A stretch of 36,278 bases of DNA from Dyella silvatica (lineage in GTDB: Bacteria > Pseudomonadota > Gammaproteobacteria > Xanthomonadales > Rhodanobacteraceae), in assembly GCF_026283955.1 (NCBI RefSeq), contig NZ_JAPDPE010000045.1, positions 1 to 36,278 of the forward strand, given 5' to 3'. The position numbers were made by a program, and so were the translations under genes. Below are positions 1-8,006 of this stretch, piece after piece (within the stretch, counting starts at the first letter, position 1; the number at the start of each line of letters is the position of its first letter). The notes under the pieces are model-generated. The model ran no database searches. It saw only the letters and a list, made by a program, of their open reading frames with translations, and was not told the origin of the DNA.

Positions 1-1061
1 GCATTGCCGCGAAACGCTTGGGCTCAAGCCGCCTTGTCTTAGACAGCGCCTGCCTGTTGTTACCCATCCTGGCGCTTCTTACGTGGCTTAGTGCCGGCGC
101 GGCTGGCGAAGCTCAGCAAGTGGCTCGGATGGCAATGTTCATCCCTGTTGCGTGGCTTGCCTTGAAGCATGGCTGGCATGGTGCAGCACTCGGTGGAACC
201 GCAGTTAGTGTGGCCATTGTGTTGGCTATGCCTGCACACCGTGATCCAGCAACACTCCAAGCACAGGCTTTCATGTCGTTCGCGATAGCGACGATGCTTC
301 TCTTAGGGTCACGTGTGTCTGCCCTAATTGTGAAGGAGCAGCGCGGTCGCAACGATGGGACACTTGCACTTCAACTGGCACGACACGGGCTTTACTTAGG
401 CGAGCAGCGTATGCGCCGAACAGCCTTTGCCATCGAGCAACTCGGGGCATCCATCCAGAAGTCTCATGGCCGCCTTCTCGACCGATTGCGGCTACACCTG
501 CCAGAAGTAGAGGAACGCGTTTACTACCGGCAGGCTATTGCCACTCAGCATGAAGTTCACCGCCTTGCAGACAGCATGTATCCACGGGCATTACGTGATC
601 GGGGTCTCCCAACCGCATTACGCGAGGGAGCCTTAGCGCGAAGCCTGGATGAAGCCGGTGTTGCCTTCCGCTGCGAGATTCAGGGGCGCGGCCTCAGTCG
701 TCTTGCACCAAGCATTCACATCGCGCTGTACCGAATGGCCTGTGAGGCGGCGATACAGTTGATCGAGCAGGACCACTACACGACCAGTGTTCGTTTACGC
801 CTTCGCGGCGGAGAGACACGGGGTCGCTGTTGGGCACTGCTGCAACTTGATGGGCAACGCGACGGCAGCGTAATAAGCGGCAGTCACGCGGTCGCACGCT
901 CGCTCCTCATGCCGAAGCTAGGAGCGAATGGCTTAAGTGTGGGAAGTCTTAGCGACCAAGCACGGGTTTATGGCGGTGAGGCGCGTATGCGCGCTACTGA
1001 CAACGGTATGCGTGTCAGCATACTGCTGCACGATACGCCCCCTGCCGAATCGCTGGATTGA
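1..1061 (+). CDS. MASE1-type sensor histidine kinase-like protein, 5'-truncated, degenerate core
   Basis: The frame is open to the window edge without a stop, so the true start lies upstream; the first in-window start-like codon is TTG at 18. The N-terminal ~110 residues hold three or four hydrophobic helices that look like the end of a MASE1 membrane sensor domain. The rest resembles the HisKA_3/HATPase_c core of NarL-type kinases: the stretch HRLADSMYPRALRDRGLP matches the region after the H-box, and VYGGEARMRATDNGMRVSILL matches the end of an ATPase domain. The expected H-box His-Asp is replaced (AIEQLG), and the N-box Asn is not found in YRMACEAAIQL. It probably cannot autophosphorylate, and may act as a sensor or scaffold. 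The gene converges on the secreted-protein gene 19 bp downstream. Family assignment is from recognisable motifs only. Confidence 0.6.
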   Translation, partial: IAAKRLGSSRLVLDSACLLLPILALLTWLSAGAAGEAQQVARMAMFIPVAWLALKHGWHGAALGGTAVSVAIVLAMPAHRDPATLQAQAFMSFAIATMLLLGSRVSALIVKEQRGRNDGTLALQLARHGLYLGEQRMRRTAFAIEQLGASIQKSHGRLLDRLRLHLPEVEERVYYRQAIATQHEVHRLADSMYPRALRDRGLPTALREGALARSLDEAGVAFRCEIQGRGLSRLAPSIHIALYRMACEAAIQLIEQDHYTTSVRLRLRGGETRGRCWALLQLDGQRDGSVISGSHAVARSLLMPKLGANGLSVGSLSDQARVYGGEARMRATDNGMRVSILLHDTPPAESLD

Positions 1062-1080
1062 ACCCGCCAATCTGTAGCGC

Positions 1081-1527
1081 TTAGTTCAAATGTGCGCCGC
1101 AATCTAAAGGGTCTTGGCAAATGGCATCGAGCATGACTCGATTTTGACCCTGCGGCGTCGCCATAACCTTCACTGCATTGTCCTGGTAGATCGTCTGACT
1201 CGGCGCCGTCGAAGGGGCTGCTGCCGCACGACGAGGCTGCTGCGGGGTACTAACCAGCGGTGCGTCGCTGCCGATAGGTAGCGTTAGAAATTGACCACCA
1301 GCAACGGCGAATGCACCGCGCACGGCGCCGTTTAAATCGTTGACCTGGATGTAGCGCACACCGTCGCGCTCGAACACATAGACGTGCCAGCGTGGACTTG
1401 AGCTTACGTCCGTGGCATTGGGCCACGCTTGGCCGAGACCAGTGCTCGCCTGTTGTGCCCATGCGCTACCGCACATGCTCGTTAGAACAAAAGCAATCGG
1501 CAGCAACCGCTTCACTGTAGTTCGCAT
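1081..1527 (-). CDS. Small secreted/periplasmic protein of unknown function
   Basis: A 148-residue protein with a clear Sec signal peptide: basic MRTTVKR, a hydrophobic core, then a likely signal-peptidase cut after AWA (about residue 24). The mature part begins QQASTGLGQAW and contains a short segment (WHVYVFERDGVRYIQVNDLNG) that looks like a compact beta-hairpin unit, then an Ala/Pro/Gln-rich linker and a C-terminal CQDPLDC pair that could form a disulfide in the periplasm. I do not recognise a named family. It converges on the kinase-like gene and is transcribed away from the small-gene cluster that starts at 1656. Reading frame, signal peptide and codon use support a real gene. Confidence 0.7.
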   Translation of the reverse strand: MRTTVKRLLPIAFVLTSMCGSAWAQQASTGLGQAWPNATDVSSSPRWHVYVFERDGVRYIQVNDLNGAVRGAFAVAGGQFLTLPIGSDAPLVSTPQQPRRAAAAPSTAPSQTIYQDNAVKVMATPQGQNRVMLDAICQDPLDCGAHLN

Positions 1528-1612
1528 CTCAATCCCCCGGAACAGTCTTCACACTTCACCGCAGCATAACGCGAAGCCTTGTTAAGGCTACGTGTCTTTC
1601 TTCACATCCACC

Positions 1613-1635
1613 AAGCCGCTCAAGAGGCGGCTTTT
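1613..1635 (+). terminator. Hairpin with T-run ahead of the small-gene cluster
   Basis: A perfect 7-bp stem (AAGCCGC at 1613-1619 with GCGGCTT at 1627-1633), a 7-nt loop and a short T-run. It resembles a Rho-independent terminator on the + strand. It lies just before the first small gene, so it could separate that gene from upstream transcription. Confidence 0.5.
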
Positions 1636-1655
1636 CTATGCCCAAAGGAAACACC

Positions 1656-1841
1656 ATGAGCCGCAAAATCAACAGAACTCCTCAGTCCAACTATTCCATC
1701 CAGTTCGAGTCCGAGGGCCGGCGGTGGTGTGAGTCACACAAAGCCGGTTCAATCTACGATGCGGAGCTGCACGCAGCTAACCAGGCGCGATCCCGCCGTA
1801 TCCGCGTAATCGTCACTCTGCCGCTGAACCCGGAGGTCTAG
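1656..1841 (+). CDS. Hypothetical small basic protein (61 aa)
   Basis: Starts at the ATG at 1656 (MSRKINRTPQ...), which has an AAAGGAA ribosome-binding site 6 nt upstream; an in-frame ATG at 1638 lies in the hairpin region and lacks one. The product is basic and soluble, with no membrane segment, and has one Trp-Cys pair (RRWCESHKAG). I do not recognise a family. It is the first of a chain of very short genes; its stop is 2 nt before the next start, so the two are probably co-transcribed. Such strings of tiny unrecognised ORFs beside an integrase are typical of phage-like or satellite elements. Confidence 0.55.
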   Translation: MSRKINRTPQSNYSIQFESEGRRWCESHKAGSIYDAELHAANQARSRRIRVIVTLPLNPEV

Positions 1842-1843
1842 GC

Positions 1844-2035
1844 ATGTCAAAAACGATCAAGATGCGCGTCACAGTGACCTATGAGTACGACGCGTATATA
1901 CCGAATTACCCGGACAGCGAGCCCGAAGCGATGGCGCGGGTGGACCGAACAAACTTCGAGACGAACACCAGCATTCTTCTGGATGACATCTCAGGTCGTC
2001 CTTGCGAGATCACAGTGACTCCGGTGACCGACTAA
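1844..2035 (+). CDS. Hypothetical small acidic protein (63 aa)
   Basis: MSKTIKMRVTVTYEYDAY... is an acidic protein with an alternating hydrophobic/polar beta-strand pattern at the N-terminus (KMRVTVTYEYDA) and again near the end (PCEITVTPVTD), suggesting a small beta-sheet fold. It has no signal peptide, membrane helix or recognisable motif. It begins 2 nt after the preceding stop, with GGAGGTC just upstream as a good ribosome-binding site inside the end of the previous gene. Function unknown. Confidence 0.55.
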   Translation: MSKTIKMRVTVTYEYDAYIPNYPDSEPEAMARVDRTNFETNTSILLDDISGRPCEITVTPVTD

Positions 2036-2052
2036 TCCAGTCTCAGGCCAGC

Positions 2053-2334
2053 ATGAGAATCACAAGATCTGAGACAGCTCAGCGCCATGCTTGCCACATG
2101 ACCCCGCCTATCGCTGCCACTAAGTTATTTGCTGATGCCGTCGCCATGCTGGCGGTGTCTGTTTGTCCAGCATGCGGTACGCGAGGTCATGTGCGGGCCT
2201 CGCTACATCCCTACGCACCCGCGCCTACCTGTCAGTGGTGCGCAGAGCGCCAGAAGACGGTCGAGGGCTACAAGGCGTGGCTGCTTCGACAGCAGCGCAA
2301 AAAAATGCCCGGATCATCGGCAAGCATGAGCTAG
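2053..2334 (+). CDS. Small zinc-ribbon protein (93 aa; start uncertain)
   Basis: The protein carries two CxxC knuckles separated by 18 residues (CPAC ... CQWC), the pattern of a small zinc ribbon, followed by a basic C-terminal helix (KTVEGYKAWLLRQQRKK). This suggests a nucleic-acid-binding or regulatory role, but no family can be named. The frame opens further upstream, overlapping the preceding gene. ATG 2053 is chosen as the first start clear of it; ATG 2098 is a possible alternative that still keeps both knuckles. Neither has a strong ribosome-binding site, which lowers confidence in the start but not in the cysteine motif. Confidence 0.45.
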   Translation: MRITRSETAQRHACHMTPPIAATKLFADAVAMLAVSVCPACGTRGHVRASLHPYAPAPTCQWCAERQKTVEGYKAWLLRQQRKKMPGSSASMS

Positions 2335-2460
2335 CTGTACCCAGCTCGTGAACGCCTGACTTCTCGGGCATCTCCATTCTGCACCTCACACAAAATCGTT
2401 CAAGTCGGCGTGCTCCCTGCTGCGGCGTAGGAGTGCGCCTACAAAACAGGAGAAAGACAC

Positions 2461-2652
2461 TTGACCGGACGAACATTCCTCGCCTTGGCAATCGCTGGAT
2501 GCCTTTTGGCTCTGCTTGGCTTCCTCGTCAGCACCACGGGCTCCCGTGGGTTACTCGCGGTCTTCGGTACTAGCTATCTAATTTTCTTCGCGGCTTTCAT
2601 CCATCTAAGTGCCAACCCTCGATCAACAAAGCGCAACCGGGAGCAAGGATGA
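2461..2652 (+). CDS. Small two-helix membrane protein, TTG start (63 aa)
   Basis: Begins with TTG at 2461, preceded by a strong AGGAGA ribosome-binding site 9 nt upstream; no in-frame ATG fits. The protein is almost entirely two hydrophobic helices (about residues 5-24 and 30-50) with a short positively charged tail (NPRSTKRNREQG). Small membrane proteins of this size in mobile elements can be holin-like or regulatory, but nothing here proves that. Its stop codon overlaps the ATG of the next ORF (ATGA at 2649-2652), which supports both being translated. Confidence 0.5.
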   Translation: MTGRTFLALAIAGCLLALLGFLVSTTGSRGLLAVFGTSYLIFFAAFIHLSANPRSTKRNREQG

Positions 2653-2771
2653 ACCCTGTCTCTCTATGGGCGCGACTCAATGACGCACTAGACAAAAGTC
2701 CTGATGTCAGTGAAACCGAAGCGATTGCAAGTATTTGCACGCTCCTAATGACGCGCAGCGTCGAGGAATGA
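2649..2771 (+). CDS. Tiny translationally coupled ORF (40 aa)
   Basis: ATG at 2649 overlaps the stop of the membrane-protein gene in an ATGA arrangement, and AAGGATG places a Shine-Dalgarno-like AAGG right at the junction. It encodes a 40-residue acidic, probably helical peptide starting MNPVSLWARLNDALDKSPDV and ending in TRSVEE. No motif is recognised. The coupling geometry is the main evidence; without it the ORF would be too short to call. Confidence 0.4.
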   Translation: MNPVSLWARLNDALDKSPDVSETEAIASICTLLMTRSVEE

Positions 2772-2847
2772 CGCACCACGCGCATTGACCGCTCCGTTTG
2801 ATGAACGCCTCATTCACAAACTCTTATTTGGAAGGGAAACGACAGTC

Positions 2848-3183
2848 ATGCTTCATGCGCTCCTCTCGCACTATTTGCCTCATCTCCCTCGATTCACGAT
2901 GGTTGTCATTGAGGAGTTCAGGAGAGGCCAGTTCTGGATCAACCGGACTGGATTATCAAGTGCAATTGTCGCTTGTGGACTCGTAATGCTATACATTTCG
3001 TGGGGACCGACCCCGCCGATAAGGACGTGTGATGACCTCCCTGACCTCGACGCAGGCAGCCCATATCCTGCGGATTCTTCTTCAGCACACCCGAGTAACT
3101 CTGGAGGCAAATCCACAGTTCACCGTGGCGAATCTCGCTGCCCTACTTGCTGTGATCGAACGCCCGAACGCAACGCAGCCTGA
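2848..3183 (+). CDS. Doubtful ORF with one membrane segment (111 aa)
   Basis: Starts at ATG 2848 after a purine-rich GGAAGGGAAA box. It would encode a basic N-terminal region followed by one hydrophobic segment (SSAIVACGLVMLYISWG, about residues 37-53). The C-terminal third overlaps the next gene by about 150 bp in another frame and has a low-complexity Ser/Pro/Asp composition, as expected of non-coding frames. The real gene may be shorter or absent. Listed because the ribosome-binding site and membrane segment occur together. Confidence 0.25.
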   Translation: MLHALLSHYLPHLPRFTMVVIEEFRRGQFWINRTGLSSAIVACGLVMLYISWGPTPPIRTCDDLPDLDAGSPYPADSSSAHPSNSGGKSTVHRGESRCPTCCDRTPERNAA

Positions 3184-3418
3184 AGTTGGCGCAACCCTCG
3201 GCGGTGTTGATGACGCGGTACTTTCACGCCAATTGCGCTACCTACGCGGAAAACGCCAGGGTGTTGTGCAATCCCCACTACTTCCGGTCGTGCAGCTCTC
3301 TCCGCTCGAAGCGGACAACCGTGTAAATGTTGTCGGATTGACCAAAGAAGGCGAGGACTTTGCAGCCGAACTCACTCGAACATTCAACCGGCTACTTAGG
3401 GCCGCGCTGAAGACATAG
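3032..3418 (+). CDS. Small MarR-like winged-helix protein (128 aa)
   Basis: Starts at ATG 3032, with AAGG 7 nt upstream; an adjacent GTG at 3029 is possible. The protein is mostly helical. The middle, VIERPNATQPEVGATLGGVDDAVLSRQLRYLRGKRQG, fits a helix-turn-helix pair, and the following segment ending NVVGLTKEGEDFA looks like the wing and last helix of a MarR-type domain (the ...LT.EG... signature). It is shorter than typical MarR proteins. Its place right before the integrase suggests a regulator of element genes. Assignment is by pattern only. Confidence 0.5.
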   Translation: MTSLTSTQAAHILRILLQHTRVTLEANPQFTVANLAALLAVIERPNATQPEVGATLGGVDDAVLSRQLRYLRGKRQGVVQSPLLPVVQLSPLEADNRVNVVGLTKEGEDFAAELTRTFNRLLRAALKT

Positions 3419-3448
3419 TGCGCCCCCTCCCAAACCACCCCTCCCTAT

Positions 3449-3480
3449 AAACCCGCCCTCAGAGGCGGGTTTTCGTTTTT
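3449..3480 (+). terminator. Rho-independent terminator
   Basis: A 9-bp perfect stem (AAACCCGCC at 3449-3457 with GGCGGGTTT at 3464-3472), 6-nt loop and a T-rich tail reaching 3480. It ends the small-gene cluster on the + strand and lies directly against the integrase start region. Confidence 0.8.
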
Positions 3481-4704
3481 GTGGACTCCAAAATGACCGT
3501 GTACCTGAAAGGAAAGCTCAAGCCCGGTGAAGTAGACCGTCGCTATTACATGATCCGCGTTCAGCGCAAAACGCGGCGCGTGGTCGCCTCGTCGAACACA
3601 CGCGATAAGGCGCTCGCACTCCGCAAGGAGGAGGAGATCGTCAAACTGCTTGATAACAACCCGGATATTCCAAAGGCAGACATCATCGCTGCGATTACCG
3701 GAAACGGGTCGCATCGTCATAAAGCGGCTGTCCGTGCGGCAGGCGGCCTCACACTCAAGGAAGCATTTGACCGCTGCCTGAAATCTCCAACCGTGTGGAA
3801 GGACATCAAGGCGCATAGTGAGTACGCGCGAAACTGCCGCGTGATCGAGGAAATTCTTGGTGCCGATACGCCGCTCGCGAGCATCGACTACCACGCTATC
3901 GCAGACCTCACCGCAAAGTTGGTAACCAGGCCAGCCCCCGGCAAAGGCAACACTCAGAAGAAAGTGTCCGGGGCCACGGTCAACAACCATCTTGCCTGCA
4001 TTCGACGGATGTTCAACGTGGCCCTGGATGAGCGCTGGCCTGATGCGCCGACTGCCTTTCCAAAGGTGAAGACCGTCAAGAAGCGCCTGGGACGGGGTTA
4101 TTTCATGGACTCGTGGGATGAAAAGAGCATTTTCGATGCCGTATTGGAACTGGACACACTCAACCCCGGCATCAAAGGAGGCCCTCCACGGAAGCGTGAC
4201 GCCCGTCGCTATCATCTGCTCTATCAGGTACTGGTCGAGTCCGGGCTGCGCCTAGGAGAGGCCCTGGGGCTCCTCTGGACGGAGCTGGACTTCCCTCGGG
4301 GAAAGCGGGCGGGAATGATCGAGCTGTTCCGTCATGAGGATCTGAAGACCGGAAGGCAGCGGAGCGTCCCGATGACTGAAACATGCTGCCAAGCACTCAA
4401 GGCTTGCGAGGGTATCGAAGATGGCCCCTTCAAGGATCTAAACGATCGACGTGCTCAGGACATATGGGCGCGGGCCAGGAAGGCTGCAAAGATCGCCCAC
4501 CGCGATTGCGTCGTCCACTGCTTGCGCCATACCTGCGCCAGTCGCCTGATCGAGAGCGGCGTGGATCTGAAGATTGTGAAGGAGTGGCTGGGCCACAGCT
4601 CAATCGCCACAACCGACATCTACACCCACCTTCAGACCAAGCAGCTCTCTAAAGCTGCCTTGAGCATGCAGCAGCTCCGAGAGGACTCCACTGAGCGGCT
4701 ATGA
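3481..4704 (+). CDS. Tyrosine recombinase (site-specific integrase)
   Basis: A full-length phage-type integrase of about 407 residues. The N-terminal region is an arm-type-binding domain (basic, KLKPGEVDRRYYMIRVQRK), followed by a SAM-like core-binding domain (about 90-190) and the catalytic domain. Catalytic residues are all visible: R257 (SGLRLGEAL), K289 (DLKTGRQRSVPM), H346 and R349 (HCLRH), H372 (GHSS) and nucleophile Y381 (DIYTHL). It catalyses integration and excision of the element through a covalent 3'-phosphotyrosine intermediate. GTG 3481 or ATG 3493 could be the start; neither has a clear ribosome-binding site and a terminator lies immediately upstream, so expression control is unclear. 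It ends about 100 bp from the 3' end of tRNA-Leu, the presumed attachment site. Confidence 0.92.
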   Translation: MDSKMTVYLKGKLKPGEVDRRYYMIRVQRKTRRVVASSNTRDKALALRKEEEIVKLLDNNPDIPKADIIAAITGNGSHRHKAAVRAAGGLTLKEAFDRCLKSPTVWKDIKAHSEYARNCRVIEEILGADTPLASIDYHAIADLTAKLVTRPAPGKGNTQKKVSGATVNNHLACIRRMFNVALDERWPDAPTAFPKVKTVKKRLGRGYFMDSWDEKSIFDAVLELDTLNPGIKGGPPRKRDARRYHLLYQVLVESGLRLGEALGLLWTELDFPRGKRAGMIELFRHEDLKTGRQRSVPMTETCCQALKACEGIEDGPFKDLNDRRAQDIWARARKAAKIAHRDCVVHCLRHTCASRLIESGVDLKIVKEWLGHSSIATTDIYTHLQTKQLSKAALSMQQLREDSTERL

Positions 4705-4803
4705 ATCTCATCCATTTGAGTATCCAAGGACAGAAGACCGACCTCAGATAAAACGTTTGACGACTCAACAACCGCTAACCCAATGAATTCGTTACAAAGG
4801 ACA
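4705..4803. other. Gap between integrase and tRNA-Leu, probable attachment region
   Basis: About 100 bp without an ORF between the integrase stop and the CCA end of tRNA-Leu. In elements integrated at tRNA 3' ends this stretch usually contains one attachment site with integrase arm sites. No duplicate of the tRNA 3' end is visible in the left 4.7 kb, so the other boundary is either outside the window or decayed. Confidence 0.4.
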
Positions 4804-4888
<85 letters not shown>

Positions 4889-5128
4889 ATCAAAACAAAC
4901 GGAGAAGCCAGCCTCAACCCACTGATTTAAAAGCATTATTGCGCAAATAAACGCAGCAATCGCTTTCAAACCCGGCCGCCGGGCAGCCCATCCTAAGCCG
5001 ATGATTCCTTTGCACGAAAGCCGGGTATTTTACGGTTGCGCGAGGCCGCAATACAAGCGAGATACTGCGTCGCCCGGCACCGAAATGAGTGAATCCCCTT
5101 AAAACGCCCTGCAAACTCAACGAGAGCC

Positions 5129-5162
5129 CAAAAACAAACGGCCCGCAGTGCTGCGAGCCGTT
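5129..5162 (-). terminator. Terminator of the tRNA operon
   Basis: On the minus strand an 11-bp stem with one G-T wobble (arms 5137-5147 and 5152-5162, 4-nt loop) is followed by TTTGTTTTT. It lies just after tRNA-Lys, so it should end the five-tRNA transcript and leave tRNA-Leu as a separate unit. Confidence 0.75.
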
Positions 5163-5170
5163 GGCTATAT

Positions 5171-5246
<76 letters not shown>

Positions 5247-5272
5247 TTGCAACCTGGACTTACTGGGTGAAC

Positions 5273-5350
5273 TGGGGTGGAAGATGGGACTCGAACCCAC
5301 GACCCTCGGAATCACAATCCGATGCTCTAACCAGCTGAGCTACATCCACC
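5273..5350 (-). tRNA. tRNA-His(GTG)
   Basis: A 78-nt cloverleaf including the encoded G at -1 and CCA. The anticodon loop TTGTGAT gives GTG, and the discriminator base is C, which pairs with the extra G-1 as is diagnostic of tRNA-His. Confidence 0.95.
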
Positions 5351-5364
5351 GTAAATCTTGAAAT

Positions 5365-5441
5365 TGGCGCGCCCGACAGGAATCGAACCTGCAACCGTCG
5401 GCTTAGAAGGCCGATGCTCTATCCGGTTGAGCTACAGGCGC
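5365..5441 (-). tRNA. tRNA-Arg(TCT)
   Basis: A 77-nt cloverleaf with encoded CCA. Anticodon stem TCGGC/GCCGA encloses CTTCTAA, anticodon TCT, reading AGA (and AGG by wobble) codons, which are rare in GC-rich genomes. The acceptor stem has one T-G wobble. Confidence 0.94.
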
Positions 5442-5466
5442 AGTGCACAACGTGCCGAGCACCTGC

Positions 5467-5543
5467 TGGTCGGGGCAGAGGGATTCGAACCCACGACATC
5501 CAGCTCCCAAAGCTGGCGCTCTACCAGGCTGAGCTATACCCCG
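5467..5543 (-). tRNA. tRNA-Pro(TGG)
   Basis: A 77-nt cloverleaf with encoded CCA. Anticodon stem CCAGC/GCTGG encloses TTTGGGA, anticodon TGG; the C1 start and CGGGGTA/TGCCCCG acceptor are typical of tRNA-Pro. Confidence 0.95.
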
Positions 5544-5721
5544 ATTCTCGAAACCTTAGCTAACTTTCGTCAGCTGAAGCCTTGAAATGCTACGGGTGAC
5601 GCATTGCCTAGTCAATCCGTATCGAATCCACCGGACTTCACGACCACCGTCCGGATTCGCATGACGCTGCATTGTCTTGCGATACAAACCGTGATGCGGA
5701 CAGCACGATTTGCGAGTGTAG

Positions 5722-5798
5722 TGGCGCGCCCGGAGAGATTCGAACTCCCGACCACCAAGTTCGTAGCCTGGTACTCTATCCAACTGAGCTACGGGCGC
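5722..5798 (-). tRNA. tRNA-Arg(ACG)
   Basis: A 77-nt cloverleaf with encoded CCA. Anticodon stem CCAGG/CTTGG encloses CTACGAA; ACG is presumably read as ICG after deamination. It is the first gene of the operon; 178 bp without a gene separate it from tRNA-Pro, where I see nothing distinctive. Confidence 0.95.
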
Positions 5799-5860
5799 GC
5801 AGTAAACCTAATTGCCTTGCCACCAACCTTTGAAGCAGAAGGTGCCGAAGCAGAAGCGGG

Positions 5861-5889
5861 ATTATTCAGATTCGAAGCGAAAACGTCAA
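5861..5889 (-). promoter_or_regulatory. Promoter of the tRNA operon
   Basis: On the minus strand TTGACG (5884-5889) and AATAAT (5861-5866) are 17 bp apart, close to the sigma-70 consensus. A GC-rich discriminator (CCCGC) follows the -10, the hallmark of stringently controlled stable-RNA promoters. It lies about 63 bp upstream of tRNA-Arg(ACG). The rest of the 5799-6056 gap shows no ORF. Confidence 0.75.
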
Positions 5890-6016
5890 CACTTTTTTCA
5901 GAAAAATTTCATCGCCATCGATGAAAGTTCAGCTAGAGCCCCTTCACTCGAATTGAATCTCGTGCGGTTTGGACTTCCAAACGCCTGATTCAAATCAAGC
6001 CAGGGTCAGCTCAGCA

Positions 6017-6035
6017 AAGCGCCGATAAGGCGCTT
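6017..6035 (-). terminator. Weak hairpin after ftsH
   Basis: A 7-bp perfect stem (AAGCGCC at 6017-6023 with GGCGCTT at 6029-6035), 5-nt loop, about 20 bp past the ftsH stop. Only a short T-run (TTTGCTG) follows on the minus strand, so it is at best a weak terminator. Confidence 0.4.
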
Positions 6036-6056
6036 CGCATTGAGCTTGAAGTGCAC

Positions 6057-8006
6057 TCAGTGATTGATCACACGGCTCTGCGTAGCGGGATCACCCACTT
6101 TGGCCGACCCCGCATCACCACGCGGCGGTGGCGGCGGCGGCGAACCTGCCGGAGGGGCTTTGGACCAATCCGCAGGCGGCCCCGGCTCGCGTCCCGACAT
6201 GATGTCGTCGATCTGGTGCGCATCAATCGTTTCGTACTGCAACAGCGCCTCAGCCATGATGTGCAATTTACCGATGTTGTCAGTGAGCAATTGCTTGGTA
6301 CGTGCATAGGCACGATCCAGAATGTCACGTACTTCCTCATCGATTTTGCGCGCGGTCTCGTTTGAAACGTTCTTGTGCTGGGTCACCGAGCGACCGAGAA
6401 ATACCTCGTCCTCGTCTTCGCCATAAGTCATCGGACCGAGCTTGTCCGACAGGCCCCACTTGGTTGCCATATTGCGCGCCATCTTGGTGGCACGCTCAAT
6501 ATCGTTGGATGCACCCGTGGTGACTTTGTCTTCGCCGAAGATCAATGCCTCAGCAACACGACCACCGTAAAGGGAGCAGAGCTGCGATTCGATCGCCACG
6601 CGATTCATGCTGTACTTGTCACCCTCCGGCAGGTACATGGTGACACCCAATGCACGGCCACGAGGAATGATGGTGACCTTGTAGACCGGATCATGCTCAG
6701 GCACCAGGCGACCAACGATGGCATGGCCAGCTTCGTGATATGCGGTGAGTTTTTTCTCGTCCTCACTCATAGCCATCGAGCGGCGCTCAGTACCCATCAA
6801 GATCTTGTCGCGCGCCTTGTCGAGATGACTCATGCGCACTTCGCGGGCGTTTTCACGTGCGGCGAACAAAGCGGCCTCGTTGACCAGGTTGGCCAAATCC
6901 GCACCAGAGAAGCCCGGCGTACCACGCGCAATCGTCATGGGAGTGACATCGGCTGCCGTTGGCACCTTACGCAGATGCACCTTGAGGATCTGCTCACGCC
7001 CCTTCACGTCCGGCAGGCCAACCACCACCTGACGGTCAAAACGACCCGGACGCAACAATGCAGGATCGAGCACATCCGGGCGGTTGGTGGCCGCAATCAC
7101 AATGACCCCCTCCGTACCCTCAAAGCCATCCATCTCAACCAACAGCTGGTTCAGCGTCTGCTCGCGCTCATCATGCCCACCACCCAGGCCTGCGCCGCGA
7201 TGACGGCCGACCGCATCGATTTCATCGATAAAGATGATGCAAGGCGCGTGCTTTTTGGCCTGCTCGAACATGTCGCGCACACGACTGGCGCCGACACCTA
7301 CAAACATTTCCACAAAGTCGGAGCCGGAGATAGCAAAGAACGGCACCTTGGCCTCGCCCGCAATCGCCTTGGCGAGCAGGGTTTTACCGGTACCTGGCGG
7401 GCCAACCATCAAGACGCCGCGTGGAATCTTGCCGCCGAGCTTTTGGAACTTGCCCGGATCGCGCAAGAATTCCACCAGCTCGCCGACCTCTTCTTTAGCC
7501 TCGTCGCAACCGGCAACGTCACTGAAATTGACCTTGATCTGATCCTCACCCTGCAACTTGGCACGTGAGCGACCAAAGCTCATCGCACCACGCCCGCCTG
7601 CCCCGGCTTGCATCTGGCGCATAAACCAGATGAATACGCCGACGATAAGAATGATCGGCAACCAGTTCAGCAGCAGCCCAAGCAGCGAGAAACCATTGTT
7701 GGACGGCTCTTGGCGCACTTCAACGCCCTTGTCCTGCATTTGCTTGACCACCGCATTGGTGGACCAGCCCAATCCAGGAGCTACCGTGCGATAGGCACTG
7801 CCGTCCTTCAGCTTGCCGCTGATCGACGCAGGCTGGTCAGCACTGATCGTGGCGTTGGCCACGTTGCCGTTGTCCACGCTCTGTACGAAGCTGCTGTAAG
7901 GCAGATCCGATGAGGACGCGCCATGCGGGTTGAAGCTCTGAAATACGGTGAGTAGAACCACCGCGATAATCAGCCAGAGCAGTAGGTTTTTAGCCATTTC
8001 GTTCAT
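6057..8006 (-). CDS. ftsH: ATP-dependent zinc metalloprotease FtsH
   Basis: Membrane-anchored hexameric AAA+ protease that extracts and degrades misfolded membrane proteins and regulatory substrates such as LpxC. At 649 residues it matches the usual family length. Two N-terminal helices (about residues 8-26 and 107-128) flank a periplasmic domain. The AAA module has Walker A GPPGTGKT (202-209), Walker B IIFIDEID and the second region of homology ending RPGRFDR. The zinc site is HEAGH (H424, E425, H428). The C-terminus is a Pro/Gly-rich tail (PPPPPPRG). The start at 8006 overlaps the rlmE stop by ATGA, giving translational coupling; a second Met at codon 4 (MAKNLLLW) is where many homologues begin. 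Confidence 0.97.
   Translation of the reverse strand: MNEMAKNLLLWLIIAVVLLTVFQSFNPHGASSSDLPYSSFVQSVDNGNVANATISADQPASISGKLKDGSAYRTVAPGLGWSTNAVVKQMQDKGVEVRQEPSNNGFSLLGLLLNWLPIILIVGVFIWFMRQMQAGAGGRGAMSFGRSRAKLQGEDQIKVNFSDVAGCDEAKEEVGELVEFLRDPGKFQKLGGKIPRGVLMVGPPGTGKTLLAKAIAGEAKVPFFAISGSDFVEMFVGVGASRVRDMFEQAKKHAPCIIFIDEIDAVGRHRGAGLGGGHDEREQTLNQLLVEMDGFEGTEGVIVIAATNRPDVLDPALLRPGRFDRQVVVGLPDVKGREQILKVHLRKVPTAADVTPMTIARGTPGFSGADLANLVNEAALFAARENAREVRMSHLDKARDKILMGTERRSMAMSEDEKKLTAYHEAGHAIVGRLVPEHDPVYKVTIIPRGRALGVTMYLPEGDKYSMNRVAIESQLCSLYGGRVAEALIFGEDKVTTGASNDIERATKMARNMATKWGLSDKLGPMTYGEDEDEVFLGRSVTQHKNVSNETARKIDEEVRDILDRAYARTKQLLTDNIGKLHIMAEALLQYETIDAHQIDDIMSGREPGPPADWSKAPPAGSPPPPPPRGDAGSAKVGDPATQSRVINH

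Noticed and set aside
3445-4215. 256-codon open frame antisense to the integrase
   Set aside because: It lies wholly opposite a clear integrase with all catalytic residues, shows no domain, and is a typical GC-rich shadow frame.
6375-7568. 397-codon + strand frame inside ftsH
   Set aside because: Antisense to an unmistakable FtsH; no motif or ribosome-binding site.
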